In this document: piece by piece, positions 15,992 to 24,111 of the stretch
Layout: the number at the start of each line of letters is the position of its first letter
How positions within the stretch are numbered: the stretch's first letter is position 1
Source: Streptomyces anulatus
GTDB taxonomy: Bacteria; Actinomycetota; Actinomycetes; Streptomycetales; Streptomycetaceae
Length of the DNA: 64,000 bases
Assembly (NCBI RefSeq): GCF_000721175.1
Contig: NZ_JOEZ01000033.1
Location: 1 to 64,000 of the forward strand
Direction of reading: 5' to 3'
Notes under the pieces: model-generated
What the model was told of the DNA's origin: nothing
The model's input: the letters and a program-made list of their open reading frames with translations, nothing else
The model's database searches: none
Translations under genes and position numbers: made by a program

Positions 15992-18496
15992 ATGCAGCGC
16001 GCATCACATCACCGGTCCAGATCGCGACGCGGCCTCGCGGCGGCCGTGGCGGCCGGCGCACTGACCGTGTCCATGCTGGGCAGCGGCGGCCCGGCCAGCG
16101 CGGATCCGTCGCCGGACCGGGCCCTGGTCGAGAGAATGGCGACAACGTTGTCGCTGCCGTCTCCGCCCGGTTCCGCGAAGCGGGTCAAGGTGCTGGTCTT
16201 CCACGCGTCGGCGGGCGACGAGGCGCCGTACACGGACGCCGGCATCGCGGCGATCGAGAAGATCGGGCTGAGCGGCCCGGAGTCCGGGCGGTTCGCCACC
16301 GTGGCCACGGCCGACCCCGGGGTCTTCACCAACGGCAAGCGGCTCGGTTCCTTCCACGCCGTCGTCTTCCTGACCGGCGGGGGCGACGTCCTCGACCCGG
16401 AGCAGGAAGCGGGCCTGGAGGCCTACATGGAGGCCGGCGGCGGTTTCCTCGGCGTCCATGACGCGGCGCGCACCGAGCCGTACTCGGACTGGTTCACCGG
16501 TCTGGTCGGAGCCCGCCCGGCGGCGAACGGTCCGACGTCCGTGCAGCGGGCGACCGTCGAGATCGGCGACCGGGTCCACCCGGCCACCAGGAGCCTGCCG
16601 CTGGAGTGGAAGCGGCCCGACAAGTGGCTGAACTGGACGAAGAACCCGTCCGGTGACGTCCACACCGTGGCGCGCGTGAGGGAGTTGACGTACAAGCCGG
16701 GTGCGAGCGCCAACGGCTGGGACCACCCGGTCTCCTGGTGCCGTGACTACGACGGCGGACGGTCCTTCTACACGGCCATGGGCGGTACGGCGGACAGCTT
16801 CGCGGAGACCGACTTCCGCGAGCACCTGCGCGGCGCCCTCGCCTGGACGAACCGGACCTCGCAGGCCGACTGCAAGGCGACGATCACCTCGAACTACACC
16901 GCCGAGCGCGTCACCGAGCCCAACCAGCCGGGCCGGAACGACCAGATCGGCGAACCGCACGGTCTGGTGACCGCGCCGGACGGGCGGGTCTTCTACATCG
17001 GGCGCGGCGGCGCCGACAGCTCCGTCCCGGTCGTCATCGACTGGAGCGACCCGAACATCGGCAAGGGCAAGGGCGAGATCCACGTCTACGACCCGAAGAC
17101 CGGCAAGGTCACCCTGGCCGGTGCGGTGGACGTCTTCGGCAACAAGGGCGGCGGCGACGAACTGGTCAAGGTCGAGGAGGGGTTGCTCGGCATCGAGCTG
17201 GACCCGGACTTCGCGTCGAACGGGTGGGTGTACCTGCACTACACACCGCACGCGAAGATCGACCGCGACAAGCGCATGGCGACCCGGCAGGTCTCGCGCT
17301 TCACCTTCGACTCCGCGTCCGACAAGCTGGACCTGGCCTCGGAGAAGGTGCTGCTCGGCTGGCCGGTGCAGATCAACAGCTGCTGCCACGCGGGTGGTGG
17401 CATGGCGTGGGACTCGAAGGACAACCTGTACATCGCGACCGGTGACAACAACTCCTCCGGTTTCAGCAACGGTTACTCCGGCAACAACCCGCAGCCGAAC
17501 TACAAGGGCGTCTCCTTCGCCGACGCGCGGCGCACCGCGGGCAACACCAACAACCTCAACGGGAAGATCCTGCGGATCCACCCTGAGGACGACGGGACGT
17601 ACACCCTGCCGTCCGGCAACCTCTTCACCGGTGACGAGCCGGACGAGGGCGGCGGCAAGACCCGCGGCGAGATCTATGTGATGGGTGTGCGCAACCCGGC
17701 CCGGATCTCGGTCGACACCTCGACGGACACGCTGTACGCGGGCTGGGTCGGCCCGGACGCGGGCTCGCCCTCCACCACCTGGGGTCCGGCGAAGTACGAC
17801 ACGTTCGCCGCGATCACCAAGGCCGGCAACCACGGCTGGCCGTACTGCATGGGCAACAACCAGCCCTACCGGGACCGCAACCTGCCGGACCCGGCCAAGC
17901 CGCTGGGCTGGTACGACTGCGACGCCCCGAAGAACGAGTCGCCGCACAACGACGGCCTGGTCAAGCTGCCGCCGGTGACCCCGAACACCATCTGGTACTC
18001 GCCGCAGGGCGGCGGGGTCGACTACCCGCGCGACGAGAACGGCGTACCGAGCTACGAGGCGGAGGAGGGCAAGGAGCTGCTGCCCTGGCTCAAGGGCGGC
18101 GGGCAGGCCACGATGAACGGCCCGGTCTACCGCTACGACGCGCAGAGCGAGTCCACCGCCAAGTGGCCCGCCTACTGGGACGGCAAGTGGTTCGTCGGCG
18201 ACTTCTACGACGACACCCAGCCCCGGCACGCCGTGCTCACCGACCCGAAGACGGCCGGAAGGGGCGGACTGCCCACGCACGCCGAGTCGTTGAAGAAGAT
18301 CATCCCGGTCGGGGCCGACGGCATCCGCAATCTGATGGACTGGAGGTTCGCGCCGGACGGTTCGCTGTACGTCCTGGACTACGGGCGCGGGTTCTTCACC
18401 TCCGACCCCAAGTCCGCGCTGTGGCGGGTTTCGTACAAGGGCGGCGGCGCTACCCCGGCCGCCAGGGATCTCGTCGGAAAGGCGGCGGCGAAGTGA
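15992..18496 (+). CDS. secreted ThuA domain - PQQ-type sugar dehydrogenase fusion
   Basis: 834 residues from ATG 15992 (AGAGGGG about 11 nt upstream; GTG 15980 is possible). A signal peptide ends near ASA-DPSP. Residues about 60-280 form a ThuA-like trehalose-utilisation fold (VLVFHASAGDEAPYTD, VVFLTGGGDVLD, GGGFLGVHDAARTE). The remainder is a glucose/sorbosone dehydrogenase beta-propeller (GLLGIELDPDF, CCHAGGGMAWD, NNLNGKILRIHPEDDG, YVMGVRNPARISVD, NHGWPYCMGNN), a family that uses PQQ to oxidise sugars outside the cell. The stop overlaps the start of the next gene (GTGA), so the two proteins are made together. The predicted role is oxidation of a sugar or sugar derivative on the surface; the substrate is unknown. 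Confidence 0.87.
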   Translation: MQRASHHRSRSRRGLAAAVAAGALTVSMLGSGGPASADPSPDRALVERMATTLSLPSPPGSAKRVKVLVFHASAGDEAPYTDAGIAAIEKIGLSGPESGRFATVATADPGVFTNGKRLGSFHAVVFLTGGGDVLDPEQEAGLEAYMEAGGGFLGVHDAARTEPYSDWFTGLVGARPAANGPTSVQRATVEIGDRVHPATRSLPLEWKRPDKWLNWTKNPSGDVHTVARVRELTYKPGASANGWDHPVSWCRDYDGGRSFYTAMGGTADSFAETDFREHLRGALAWTNRTSQADCKATITSNYTAERVTEPNQPGRNDQIGEPHGLVTAPDGRVFYIGRGGADSSVPVVIDWSDPNIGKGKGEIHVYDPKTGKVTLAGAVDVFGNKGGGDELVKVEEGLLGIELDPDFASNGWVYLHYTPHAKIDRDKRMATRQVSRFTFDSASDKLDLASEKVLLGWPVQINSCCHAGGGMAWDSKDNLYIATGDNNSSGFSNGYSGNNPQPNYKGVSFADARRTAGNTNNLNGKILRIHPEDDGTYTLPSGNLFTGDEPDEGGGKTRGEIYVMGVRNPARISVDTSTDTLYAGWVGPDAGSPSTTWGPAKYDTFAAITKAGNHGWPYCMGNNQPYRDRNLPDPAKPLGWYDCDAPKNESPHNDGLVKLPPVTPNTIWYSPQGGGVDYPRDENGVPSYEAEEGKELLPWLKGGGQATMNGPVYRYDAQSESTAKWPAYWDGKWFVGDFYDDTQPRHAVLTDPKTAGRGGLPTHAESLKKIIPVGADGIRNLMDWRFAPDGSLYVLDYGRGFFTSDPKSALWRVSYKGGGATPAARDLVGKAAAK

Positions 18497-20730
18497 GACA
18501 CCACGCGCTCCTGGCACGCGGGCGGCATCGTCCGCCGGACTTCTGGGTGGCCCTGCTGGCCTCCCTCCTGATGGTCCTCGGGCTGACCTCGACGGCCGCG
18601 TACGGCAAGGGGGACGACGCTCCCCCGGCGGCCGCCGCCAACCAGGTGCTGACCTGGACCGCGGGCGATCCGATCGACCACTACCTGTCCGCGCCGAAGA
18701 CGGCGGTGGCCGGCAAGGCGACCATCGTCTTCGAGAACAGCACGGCCACCGGGAACACGACGAGCATGCCGCACACGCTGACGTTCGGCGTGTCGGACCC
18801 GGAGTTCAACGACGACGTCCAGCTGAACATCCTGGCCAACCCGGGCGACGCGGAGGGCGGCAAGCACAGCGTGGAGGTCACGCTGTCGCCCGGCCGGTAC
18901 TTCTACCACTGCACGATCCCCGGCCACGGCCAGATGCAGGGCATCCTGACCGTCACCGAGGGCAGCGGTGACGACACCGAGGCCCCCGCGACCTCGGCGA
19001 AGGTCGACGGCGACAGAGACGGCGACGGCGCGTACATCGGCCAGGCCACGGTCAGTGTCGAGGCCACCGACGAGGGCTCCGGCGTCGACACCGTCGAGAT
19101 CGCCCTCGGGACGGACGGCGAGTGGCAGCCCTACACCACACCCGTCGTGGTGAACGAGGTCGGCGACCACACGGTCCGCTACCGGGCCACCGACAAGGCC
19201 GGCAACGCCGCGGCGGAGAAGTCCGTCGACTTCGCGGTCGCCGCGCCGCCGACCGACGACGAGACGCCGCCGGAGACCTCGGCGACCGTCTCGGGCGAGA
19301 AGGACGACGCGGGCGCGTACCTGGGGATGGCCACGGTCACCGTGACCGCGTCCGACACCGGGTCCGGCGTCAACACCATCGAGTACGCGCTCGGCGCGGC
19401 CGGCGCGTGGCAGCCGTACACCGCACCGGTGATGGTCCACGAGGTGGGCGAGCACCAGGTCCGCTACCGGGCCACCGACCGGTCGGGCAATGTCGCCGAC
19501 GAGAAGTCCGTCGACTTCACCGTGGTCGAGCCGCCGTCGCAGGACCGGACGGCTCCGGAGACCTCGGTGAAGGTCGAGGGCGACAGGAACTCCGACGGAG
19601 CGTTCATCACCAGCGCCAGGGCCACCGTCTCCGCTACCGACGACGACTCGGGCGTGGACAAGGTGGAGTACTCCCTCGACGGCGGCCCCTACCTGGCGTA
19701 CACCACTGCGGTGATCGTCGACCGGGTCGGTCACCACTCCATCGTCCACCGGGCGACGGACAAGGCCGGCAACACCTCCGAGGCGAAGAAGGTGTCGTTC
19801 ACCATCGCCCAGGGCGGCGGGGTTCCCGCGCCGAACTGCGCGGAGTTCGACGAGCGGCACACCGTCTTCGTCGGCACGATCGACACGGGCGTGCCGAACA
19901 GGATCACCCGTAACCGCTGCACGATCAACGAGCTGATCGAGGACGAGAAGGACTGGTCCTCCCACGCGCTGTTCCTCAAGCACGTGACGTCGGTGCTCGA
20001 CAAGCTGAAGACCGACGGTGTCATCGACCAGCGTGAGCGCAGGGCGATCAACCAGGCCGCCAAGCAGTCGGGCATCGGGAAGCCGGGCCAGGTCGAGGGC
20101 TACACCAAGCTCTTCGACGGCACGGCGGCCTCGCTCGCCAGGTGGAGCCACGTGGGCGGCGGCGCGTTCGGGCTGAACGAGGAGGAGGGCTCGATCACCA
20201 GCTCCACCGCGGTGGACGGCATGGGCATGCTGTGGTTCCCGACCCGTGCGTACGGTGACTTCTCGCTGAAGCTCCAGTGGCGGGACGACGCCCCGGGCTC
20301 GGGCAACGCCAACGGCGGGGTCTTCGTCCGCTTCCCGAAGGTCCACGACCACCCGGAGGAGTCGCGTCCGGAGTGGGTCGCCATCAAGTACGGCCATGAG
20401 ATCCAGGTCAACGACCGGCCGGACGGAGACATGTACAAGACCGGTTCGGTGTACGGCTTCGACCGGGTGGGGCTCGGCGGCGCCGGCGTCACGCCCAAGG
20501 GCACCTGGAACGACTACGAGATCAAGGTGGTGGACCAGCACTACGAGATCTACCGCAACGGTGTCCTGATCAACGAGTTCGACAACACCGGCGGTCAGCT
20601 CTTCGAGCCGCCGCGCGGCGACGACCCGGGCACCGACGGCCGGCGGTTCGCCTCCGGTCACATCGGACTCCAGGTGCACGGCGTCACCGACGTCATCTCG
20701 TACCGCGACATCCGGATCAAGGAGCTGTAG
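18493..20730 (+). CDS. secreted cupredoxin - three-repeat - DUF1080 fusion protein
   Basis: 745 residues from the overlapping GTG 18493. A signal peptide or anchor (about residues 14-40) leads to a cupredoxin domain with MPHTLTF and YHCTIPGHGQMQG. Together these supply the His-Cys-His-Met of a type 1 copper site. Three tandem repeats of about 90 residues follow (nt 18975-19250, 19255-19535, 19540-19810), each with a SGVDTVEIAL-like and a VRYRATDKAGN-like block; they are Ig/OmpL47-type spacers. A linker with conserved NRCTINELIEDE leads to a C-terminal DUF1080 (3-keto-disaccharide hydrolase/concanavalin-like) domain (KLFDGTAASLARW, NGGVFVRFP, WNDYEIKVV). The likely role is as electron acceptor and glycan-binding or hydrolase partner of the upstream dehydrogenase; this is inferred from the fusion and operon. 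Confidence 0.85.
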   Translation: MRHHALLARGRHRPPDFWVALLASLLMVLGLTSTAAYGKGDDAPPAAAANQVLTWTAGDPIDHYLSAPKTAVAGKATIVFENSTATGNTTSMPHTLTFGVSDPEFNDDVQLNILANPGDAEGGKHSVEVTLSPGRYFYHCTIPGHGQMQGILTVTEGSGDDTEAPATSAKVDGDRDGDGAYIGQATVSVEATDEGSGVDTVEIALGTDGEWQPYTTPVVVNEVGDHTVRYRATDKAGNAAAEKSVDFAVAAPPTDDETPPETSATVSGEKDDAGAYLGMATVTVTASDTGSGVNTIEYALGAAGAWQPYTAPVMVHEVGEHQVRYRATDRSGNVADEKSVDFTVVEPPSQDRTAPETSVKVEGDRNSDGAFITSARATVSATDDDSGVDKVEYSLDGGPYLAYTTAVIVDRVGHHSIVHRATDKAGNTSEAKKVSFTIAQGGGVPAPNCAEFDERHTVFVGTIDTGVPNRITRNRCTINELIEDEKDWSSHALFLKHVTSVLDKLKTDGVIDQRERRAINQAAKQSGIGKPGQVEGYTKLFDGTAASLARWSHVGGGAFGLNEEEGSITSSTAVDGMGMLWFPTRAYGDFSLKLQWRDDAPGSGNANGGVFVRFPKVHDHPEESRPEWVAIKYGHEIQVNDRPDGDMYKTGSVYGFDRVGLGGAGVTPKGTWNDYEIKVVDQHYEIYRNGVLINEFDNTGGQLFEPPRGDDPGTDGRRFASGHIGLQVHGVTDVISYRDIRIKEL

Positions 20731-20754
20731 AAGCTCCGGCACCGAGGAGATCCC

Positions 20755-21822
20755 TCAGGTGGCCGCGGCCGCATGCTCCGGCGTGCGGGCGCGGCCACCG
20801 GGGTGTCGGTGCCGCCACACCCAGAACACCGTGCAGGAGACCAGCGCCCAGCCGGCCAGGACCAGGTACGGGAAGACGAACTGGTGGCCCTGGTAGTACA
20901 CGGCGGTGTGCTGGGCGTTGACGGCGGCGCCCGGTGGCAGCCAGCGGCCGATGTGCCCGAGCGCCGAGGGCAGCAGCGGCCAGGACACCGCCCCGCCGGA
21001 GGAGGGGTTGCCGAGCAGCACCATCACGCCCCAGGTCGGGATCATCGCCCAGCGGCCCATCAGGGTGTTGAACATGGTGAAGACCATGCCGGAGGTGAAC
21101 ATCGTGAACGCCAGGATCAGCCAGGACTGGACGAACGGCAGGTCCACCGCCCCGAGCCACCAGTCCACGGCCGCCGCGATGGCGAAGCCGCCGAGCAGGG
21201 CGTACGCCGCGGTGAAGGCGATCCGCTCGGCCGGGTTCAGGCCGTGGGCGTGCACGCTGAGCTGGATCGCGCCGAGGAAGCCCATGATCACGGCGGCCAG
21301 CGAGATGTAGAACAGGGCGAGCCCGCGCGGATCGCCGCGCTGGAGCGGCTTCACGTCCCGGACCGTGACCTCGGCCCCGGTGGCGTCACCCACCTCGAGG
21401 CCCGCCTCGGCGAGCAGTTCGGCCACGGACGCACCGGAGGCGCCGGCCACGTCGAGCGCCACTCCCCCGTCGGACGCGCGCACGATCGCGAAGACCTTCT
21501 GCTCGTCCAGGGCCCGGCGGGCGTCGGCGGCGTCCGGGTAGTCGCGCGGTTCGAGCGAGGCGTCGAGCGCCTTCTCCATGCCCGCGACGAACTCCTCGCC
21601 GCGCTCCACCTCCGGCCGGGTGACCAGCGCCGCCGGGATCCGGTGCGGAGTGGGGTCGGCCATCGCGTACGTGTAGGAGCCGGCGAAGAGCCCGGCCGCG
21701 GCGGCGACGATCAGGACGAGGACGGTCGCGGGGAGGAACGGGCTGTTCTTGTACGCCTCCCAGCGGTCGCGGAGGGTGAGCGGACGCCCGTGCGCACCGT
21801 GCCGGTCGTCGCTCCCGCTCAC
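20755..21822 (-). CDS. multi-pass membrane protein, ABC-2/DUF3533-like
   Basis: 355 residues. One N-terminal transmembrane helix (about 29-50) is followed by an extracytoplasmic domain of about 130 residues containing paired LAEAGLEVGD-type elements. At least five C-terminal helices then follow (FYISLAAVIMGFLGAI, YALLGGFAIAAAV, WLILAFTMFTSGMVF, MIPTWGVMVLLG, PYLVLAGWALVSC). This resembles the YhgE/Pip or DUF3533 ABC-2-permease-like class. The ATG overlaps the stop of the LigD-type gene by four bases, so the two are co-translated, an odd partnership for a DNA-repair gene. No ATPase adjoins it. The substrate is unknown. Confidence 0.75.
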   Translation of the reverse strand: MSGSDDRHGAHGRPLTLRDRWEAYKNSPFLPATVLVLIVAAAAGLFAGSYTYAMADPTPHRIPAALVTRPEVERGEEFVAGMEKALDASLEPRDYPDAADARRALDEQKVFAIVRASDGGVALDVAGASGASVAELLAEAGLEVGDATGAEVTVRDVKPLQRGDPRGLALFYISLAAVIMGFLGAIQLSVHAHGLNPAERIAFTAAYALLGGFAIAAAVDWWLGAVDLPFVQSWLILAFTMFTSGMVFTMFNTLMGRWAMIPTWGVMVLLGNPSSGGAVSWPLLPSALGHIGRWLPPGAAVNAQHTAVYYQGHQFVFPYLVLAGWALVSCTVFWVWRHRHPGGRARTPEHAAAAT

Positions 21823-22844
21823 GCCGTCTCGCCGTCGTCAACATGGCGGGCGCGGCTGGGCTGGACCCGCTTGGGCTCGCCGGGCATCTTCGGATACTCC
21901 GGCGGATAGGGCATGTCGCCGAGCCCGCGCTCCTTCTCGTCCCGGTCGGCCAGCTCCAGCAGCCCGTCGAGCCGGAACGCCTCCTGGTCCATGTCGGCGT
22001 GGACGTCGCCGAGTTCGGCGTAGCGCACCGGGAGCGTGACGATGTCGAAGTCGCGCGGTTCGGCGTCGTCGATCTCCTCCCAGCGCAGCGGCGCGGAGAC
22101 CGGGGCGTGCGGAAAGGGGCGCACGGAGTAGGCGGAGGCGATGGTGCGGTCGCGGGCGGTCTGGTTGAAGTCGACGAAGATCCGCTCGCCGCGCTCCTCC
22201 TTCCACCAGGCGGTCGTGATCCGCTCGGGCATCCGCCGCTCCAGCTCGCGCCCGGCGGCGATGGTGGCGCGCCGCACCTCGGTGAAGGTCCAGGCGGGCT
22301 CGATGGGCACGAAGACGTGGATGCCCCGGCCGCCGGAGGTCTTGGGCCAGCCGCGTACGCCGTGGTCCTCCAGGACGGAGCGCAGCTCGTGGGCGGCGGT
22401 GACGGCGTCGGCGTAGTCGGTGCCGGGCTGCGGGTCCAGGTCGATGCGCAGTTCGTCCGGGTGGTCGGTGTCCCCGGCGCGGACCGGCCACGGGTGGAAG
22501 GTGAGGGTGCCGAGGTTGGCGGCCCAGATCACGGCGGCGAGCTCGGTGGGGCAGATCTCGTCGGCGGGTCGGCCGCTGGGGAAGGCGATACGGGCCGTGG
22601 GGATCCACTCGGGGAGGTTCTTCGGGGCGCGCTTCTGGTAGAAGAAGTCGCCCTCGACCCCGTCCACGAAGCGCTGGAGCGTGGTCGGCCGGTGGCTCAG
22701 GGCACGCGTGATCCCGGGTCCTACCGCCAGGAAGTACTCGGCCACGTCCCTCTTGGTGTAGCCCTTCTCCGGGAAGTACACCTTGTCCGGGTTGGACAGC
22801 CTCACGGACCGTCCGCCCGCGTCCAGCTCCACCGCTGCTCCCAT
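21819..22844 (-). CDS. LigD-type NHEJ primase/polymerase domain protein
   Basis: 341 residues consisting of the archaeo-eukaryotic primase-like polymerase domain found in bacterial LigD, as a stand-alone protein. Key elements are LSNPDKVYFPEKGYTKRDV, TTLQRFVDG, the metal-binding ELRIDLDPQPG (about residue 134), KTSGGRGIHVFVPI and RDRTIASAYSVRP. It fills gaps and adds ribonucleotides at double-strand breaks during Ku-dependent end joining. ATG 22844 is chosen; earlier in-frame ATGs at 22868, 22871, 22880 and 22892 would run through the divergent palindrome. A LigC-like ligase is divergent from it across 76 bp. No Ku gene is in the window. Confidence 0.9.
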   Translation of the reverse strand: MGAAVELDAGGRSVRLSNPDKVYFPEKGYTKRDVAEYFLAVGPGITRALSHRPTTLQRFVDGVEGDFFYQKRAPKNLPEWIPTARIAFPSGRPADEICPTELAAVIWAANLGTLTFHPWPVRAGDTDHPDELRIDLDPQPGTDYADAVTAAHELRSVLEDHGVRGWPKTSGGRGIHVFVPIEPAWTFTEVRRATIAAGRELERRMPERITTAWWKEERGERIFVDFNQTARDRTIASAYSVRPFPHAPVSAPLRWEEIDDAEPRDFDIVTLPVRYAELGDVHADMDQEAFRLDGLLELADRDEKERGLGDMPYPPEYPKMPGEPKRVQPSRARHVDDGETA

Positions 22845-22869
22845 GTCGGCCACCGTAGGCCGGTCGCAC

Positions 22870-22882
22870 ATATGCTGCATAT
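22870..22882. promoter_or_regulatory. perfect palindrome in the divergent ligase/polymerase promoter region
   Basis: ATATGC-T-GCATAT, 6-bp arms around a single base, midway between the divergent NHEJ genes. It is AT-rich against a GC-rich background, so it is a plausible shared operator. A CAGAAT box at 22909-22914, 7 nt before the ligase ATG, suggests a leaderless ligase transcript. Confidence 0.45.
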
Positions 22883-22920
22883 CGGGAGACATGGGTGGGT
22901 GCGCGGTCCAGAATCAGGTT

Positions 22921-23982
22921 ATGGACCTGCCGGTGATGCCACCTGTGAAGCCGATGCTCGCCAAGTCGGTGTCCAAGATCCCGCCGGGCATGAGTTACGA
23001 GGCGAAGTGGGACGGCTTCCGGGCGATCGTGTACCGGGACGGCGACGAGGTGGAGATCGGCAGCCGCACCGGAAAGCCGCTGACCCGTTACTTCCCCGAC
23101 CTGGTCGACGCCGTGCGGGACAACCTTCCGCCGCGCTGTGTGATCGACGGGGAGATCGTCATCGCCCACGAGGGCCGGCTCGACTTCGACCGGCTCAGCG
23201 AGCGCATCCATCCGGCGGACTCCCGGGTGCGGATGCTGGCGCAGCAGACCCCGGCGAGCCTGATCGCCTTCGACATCCTCGCGGTCGACGACGCCTCCCT
23301 CCTCTCCACTCCCCAGGCGGACCGGCGGGAGGTGCTGCGAGCGGCGCTCTCCGGCGCGGACGCGCCCGTCCTCCTCGCCCCGTCCACCACGGACATCGAG
23401 ATCGCGCGCCGGTGGTTCGAGCGGTACGAGGGGGCCGGGCTCGACGGGGTCGTGGCCAAACCGCTCGACCTGCCCTACCGGCCCGACACCCGGGCGATGT
23501 ACAAGATCAAGCACGAGCGGACCGCCGACGTCGTGGTGGCGGGCTACCGCGAGCACAAGAGCGGCCCGGTCGTCGGCTCGCTGCTGCTCGGCCTGTACGA
23601 CGCCGAGGGCGTGCTCCAGCACGTCGGGGTCTGCGCGGCCTTCCCGATGAAGCGGCGTGCCGAGCTCGCCGAGGAACTCGCCTCGCTGCGCGCCGAGTTC
23701 GCCGAGCACCCGTGGGGCTCGTGGGCGGACGCGGCGGCGCACGAGCAGTCACGGCTGCCGGGGACGCAGAGCCGCTGGTCGGGCAAGAAGGACCAGTCCT
23801 GGATTCCGCTGCGTCCGGAACGGGTCTGCGAGGTGGCCTACGACCACATGGAGGGCGACCGGTTCCGGCACACCACGCAGTTCCGCCGGTGGCGTCCCGA
23901 CCGGTCCCCCGCCGGCTGTACGTACGCGCAGTTGGAGGAGGTCGTCTCCTACGACCTGTCCGAGGTGCTGTCAGGCGGCTGA
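22921..23982 (+). CDS. ATP-dependent DNA ligase (LigC-like)
   Basis: 353 residues with the nucleotidyltransferase motif YEAKWDGFRA (adenylated Lys29), CVIDGEIVIAH (motif III/IV region), FDILAVD, GLDGVVAKPLDLPY and MYKIKHERTADVVV (motif V). A C-terminal OB-fold follows (GLYDAEGVLQHVGVCAAFP, LRPERVCEVAYDHMEGDRFRHTTQF). It seals nicks or breaks, working with the divergent LigD-type polymerase; in S. coelicolor a similar pair is known from memory (SCO6707/SCO6709). ATG 22921 is supported by a CAGAAT -10 at 22909-22914 and the absence of a ribosome-binding site, consistent with a leaderless message. Confidence 0.92.
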   Translation: MDLPVMPPVKPMLAKSVSKIPPGMSYEAKWDGFRAIVYRDGDEVEIGSRTGKPLTRYFPDLVDAVRDNLPPRCVIDGEIVIAHEGRLDFDRLSERIHPADSRVRMLAQQTPASLIAFDILAVDDASLLSTPQADRREVLRAALSGADAPVLLAPSTTDIEIARRWFERYEGAGLDGVVAKPLDLPYRPDTRAMYKIKHERTADVVVAGYREHKSGPVVGSLLLGLYDAEGVLQHVGVCAAFPMKRRAELAEELASLRAEFAEHPWGSWADAAAHEQSRLPGTQSRWSGKKDQSWIPLRPERVCEVAYDHMEGDRFRHTTQFRRWRPDRSPAGCTYAQLEEVVSYDLSEVLSGG

Positions 23983-24039
23983 ACGAGGTCTCCGGGCCTC
24001 GCCCGGACATGCCTGGCGGAAGTCGGGGAACATTCCCGT

Positions 24040-24080
24040 GCGGGAGAGGGCTCATCCGCGGCGGGTGGGCCCTCTCCCGC
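24040..24080 (+). terminator. rho-independent-like terminator after the ligase gene
   Basis: Perfect 12-bp stem GCGGGAGAGGGC (24040-24051) with GCCCTCTCCCGC (24069-24080) and a 17-nt loop, 57 bp after the ligase stop and 31 bp before the PPK2 start. It could also influence the PPK2 leader. Confidence 0.6.
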
Positions 24081-24111
24081 CTCACCGGACCACGCGACGA
24101 ACGGGGACACC

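Noticed and set aside
20755..21822. Drug ABC-2 transporter
   Set aside because: No ATPase gene is adjacent and the fold is closer to DUF3533/YhgE-like proteins, so a transporter role is not claimed.
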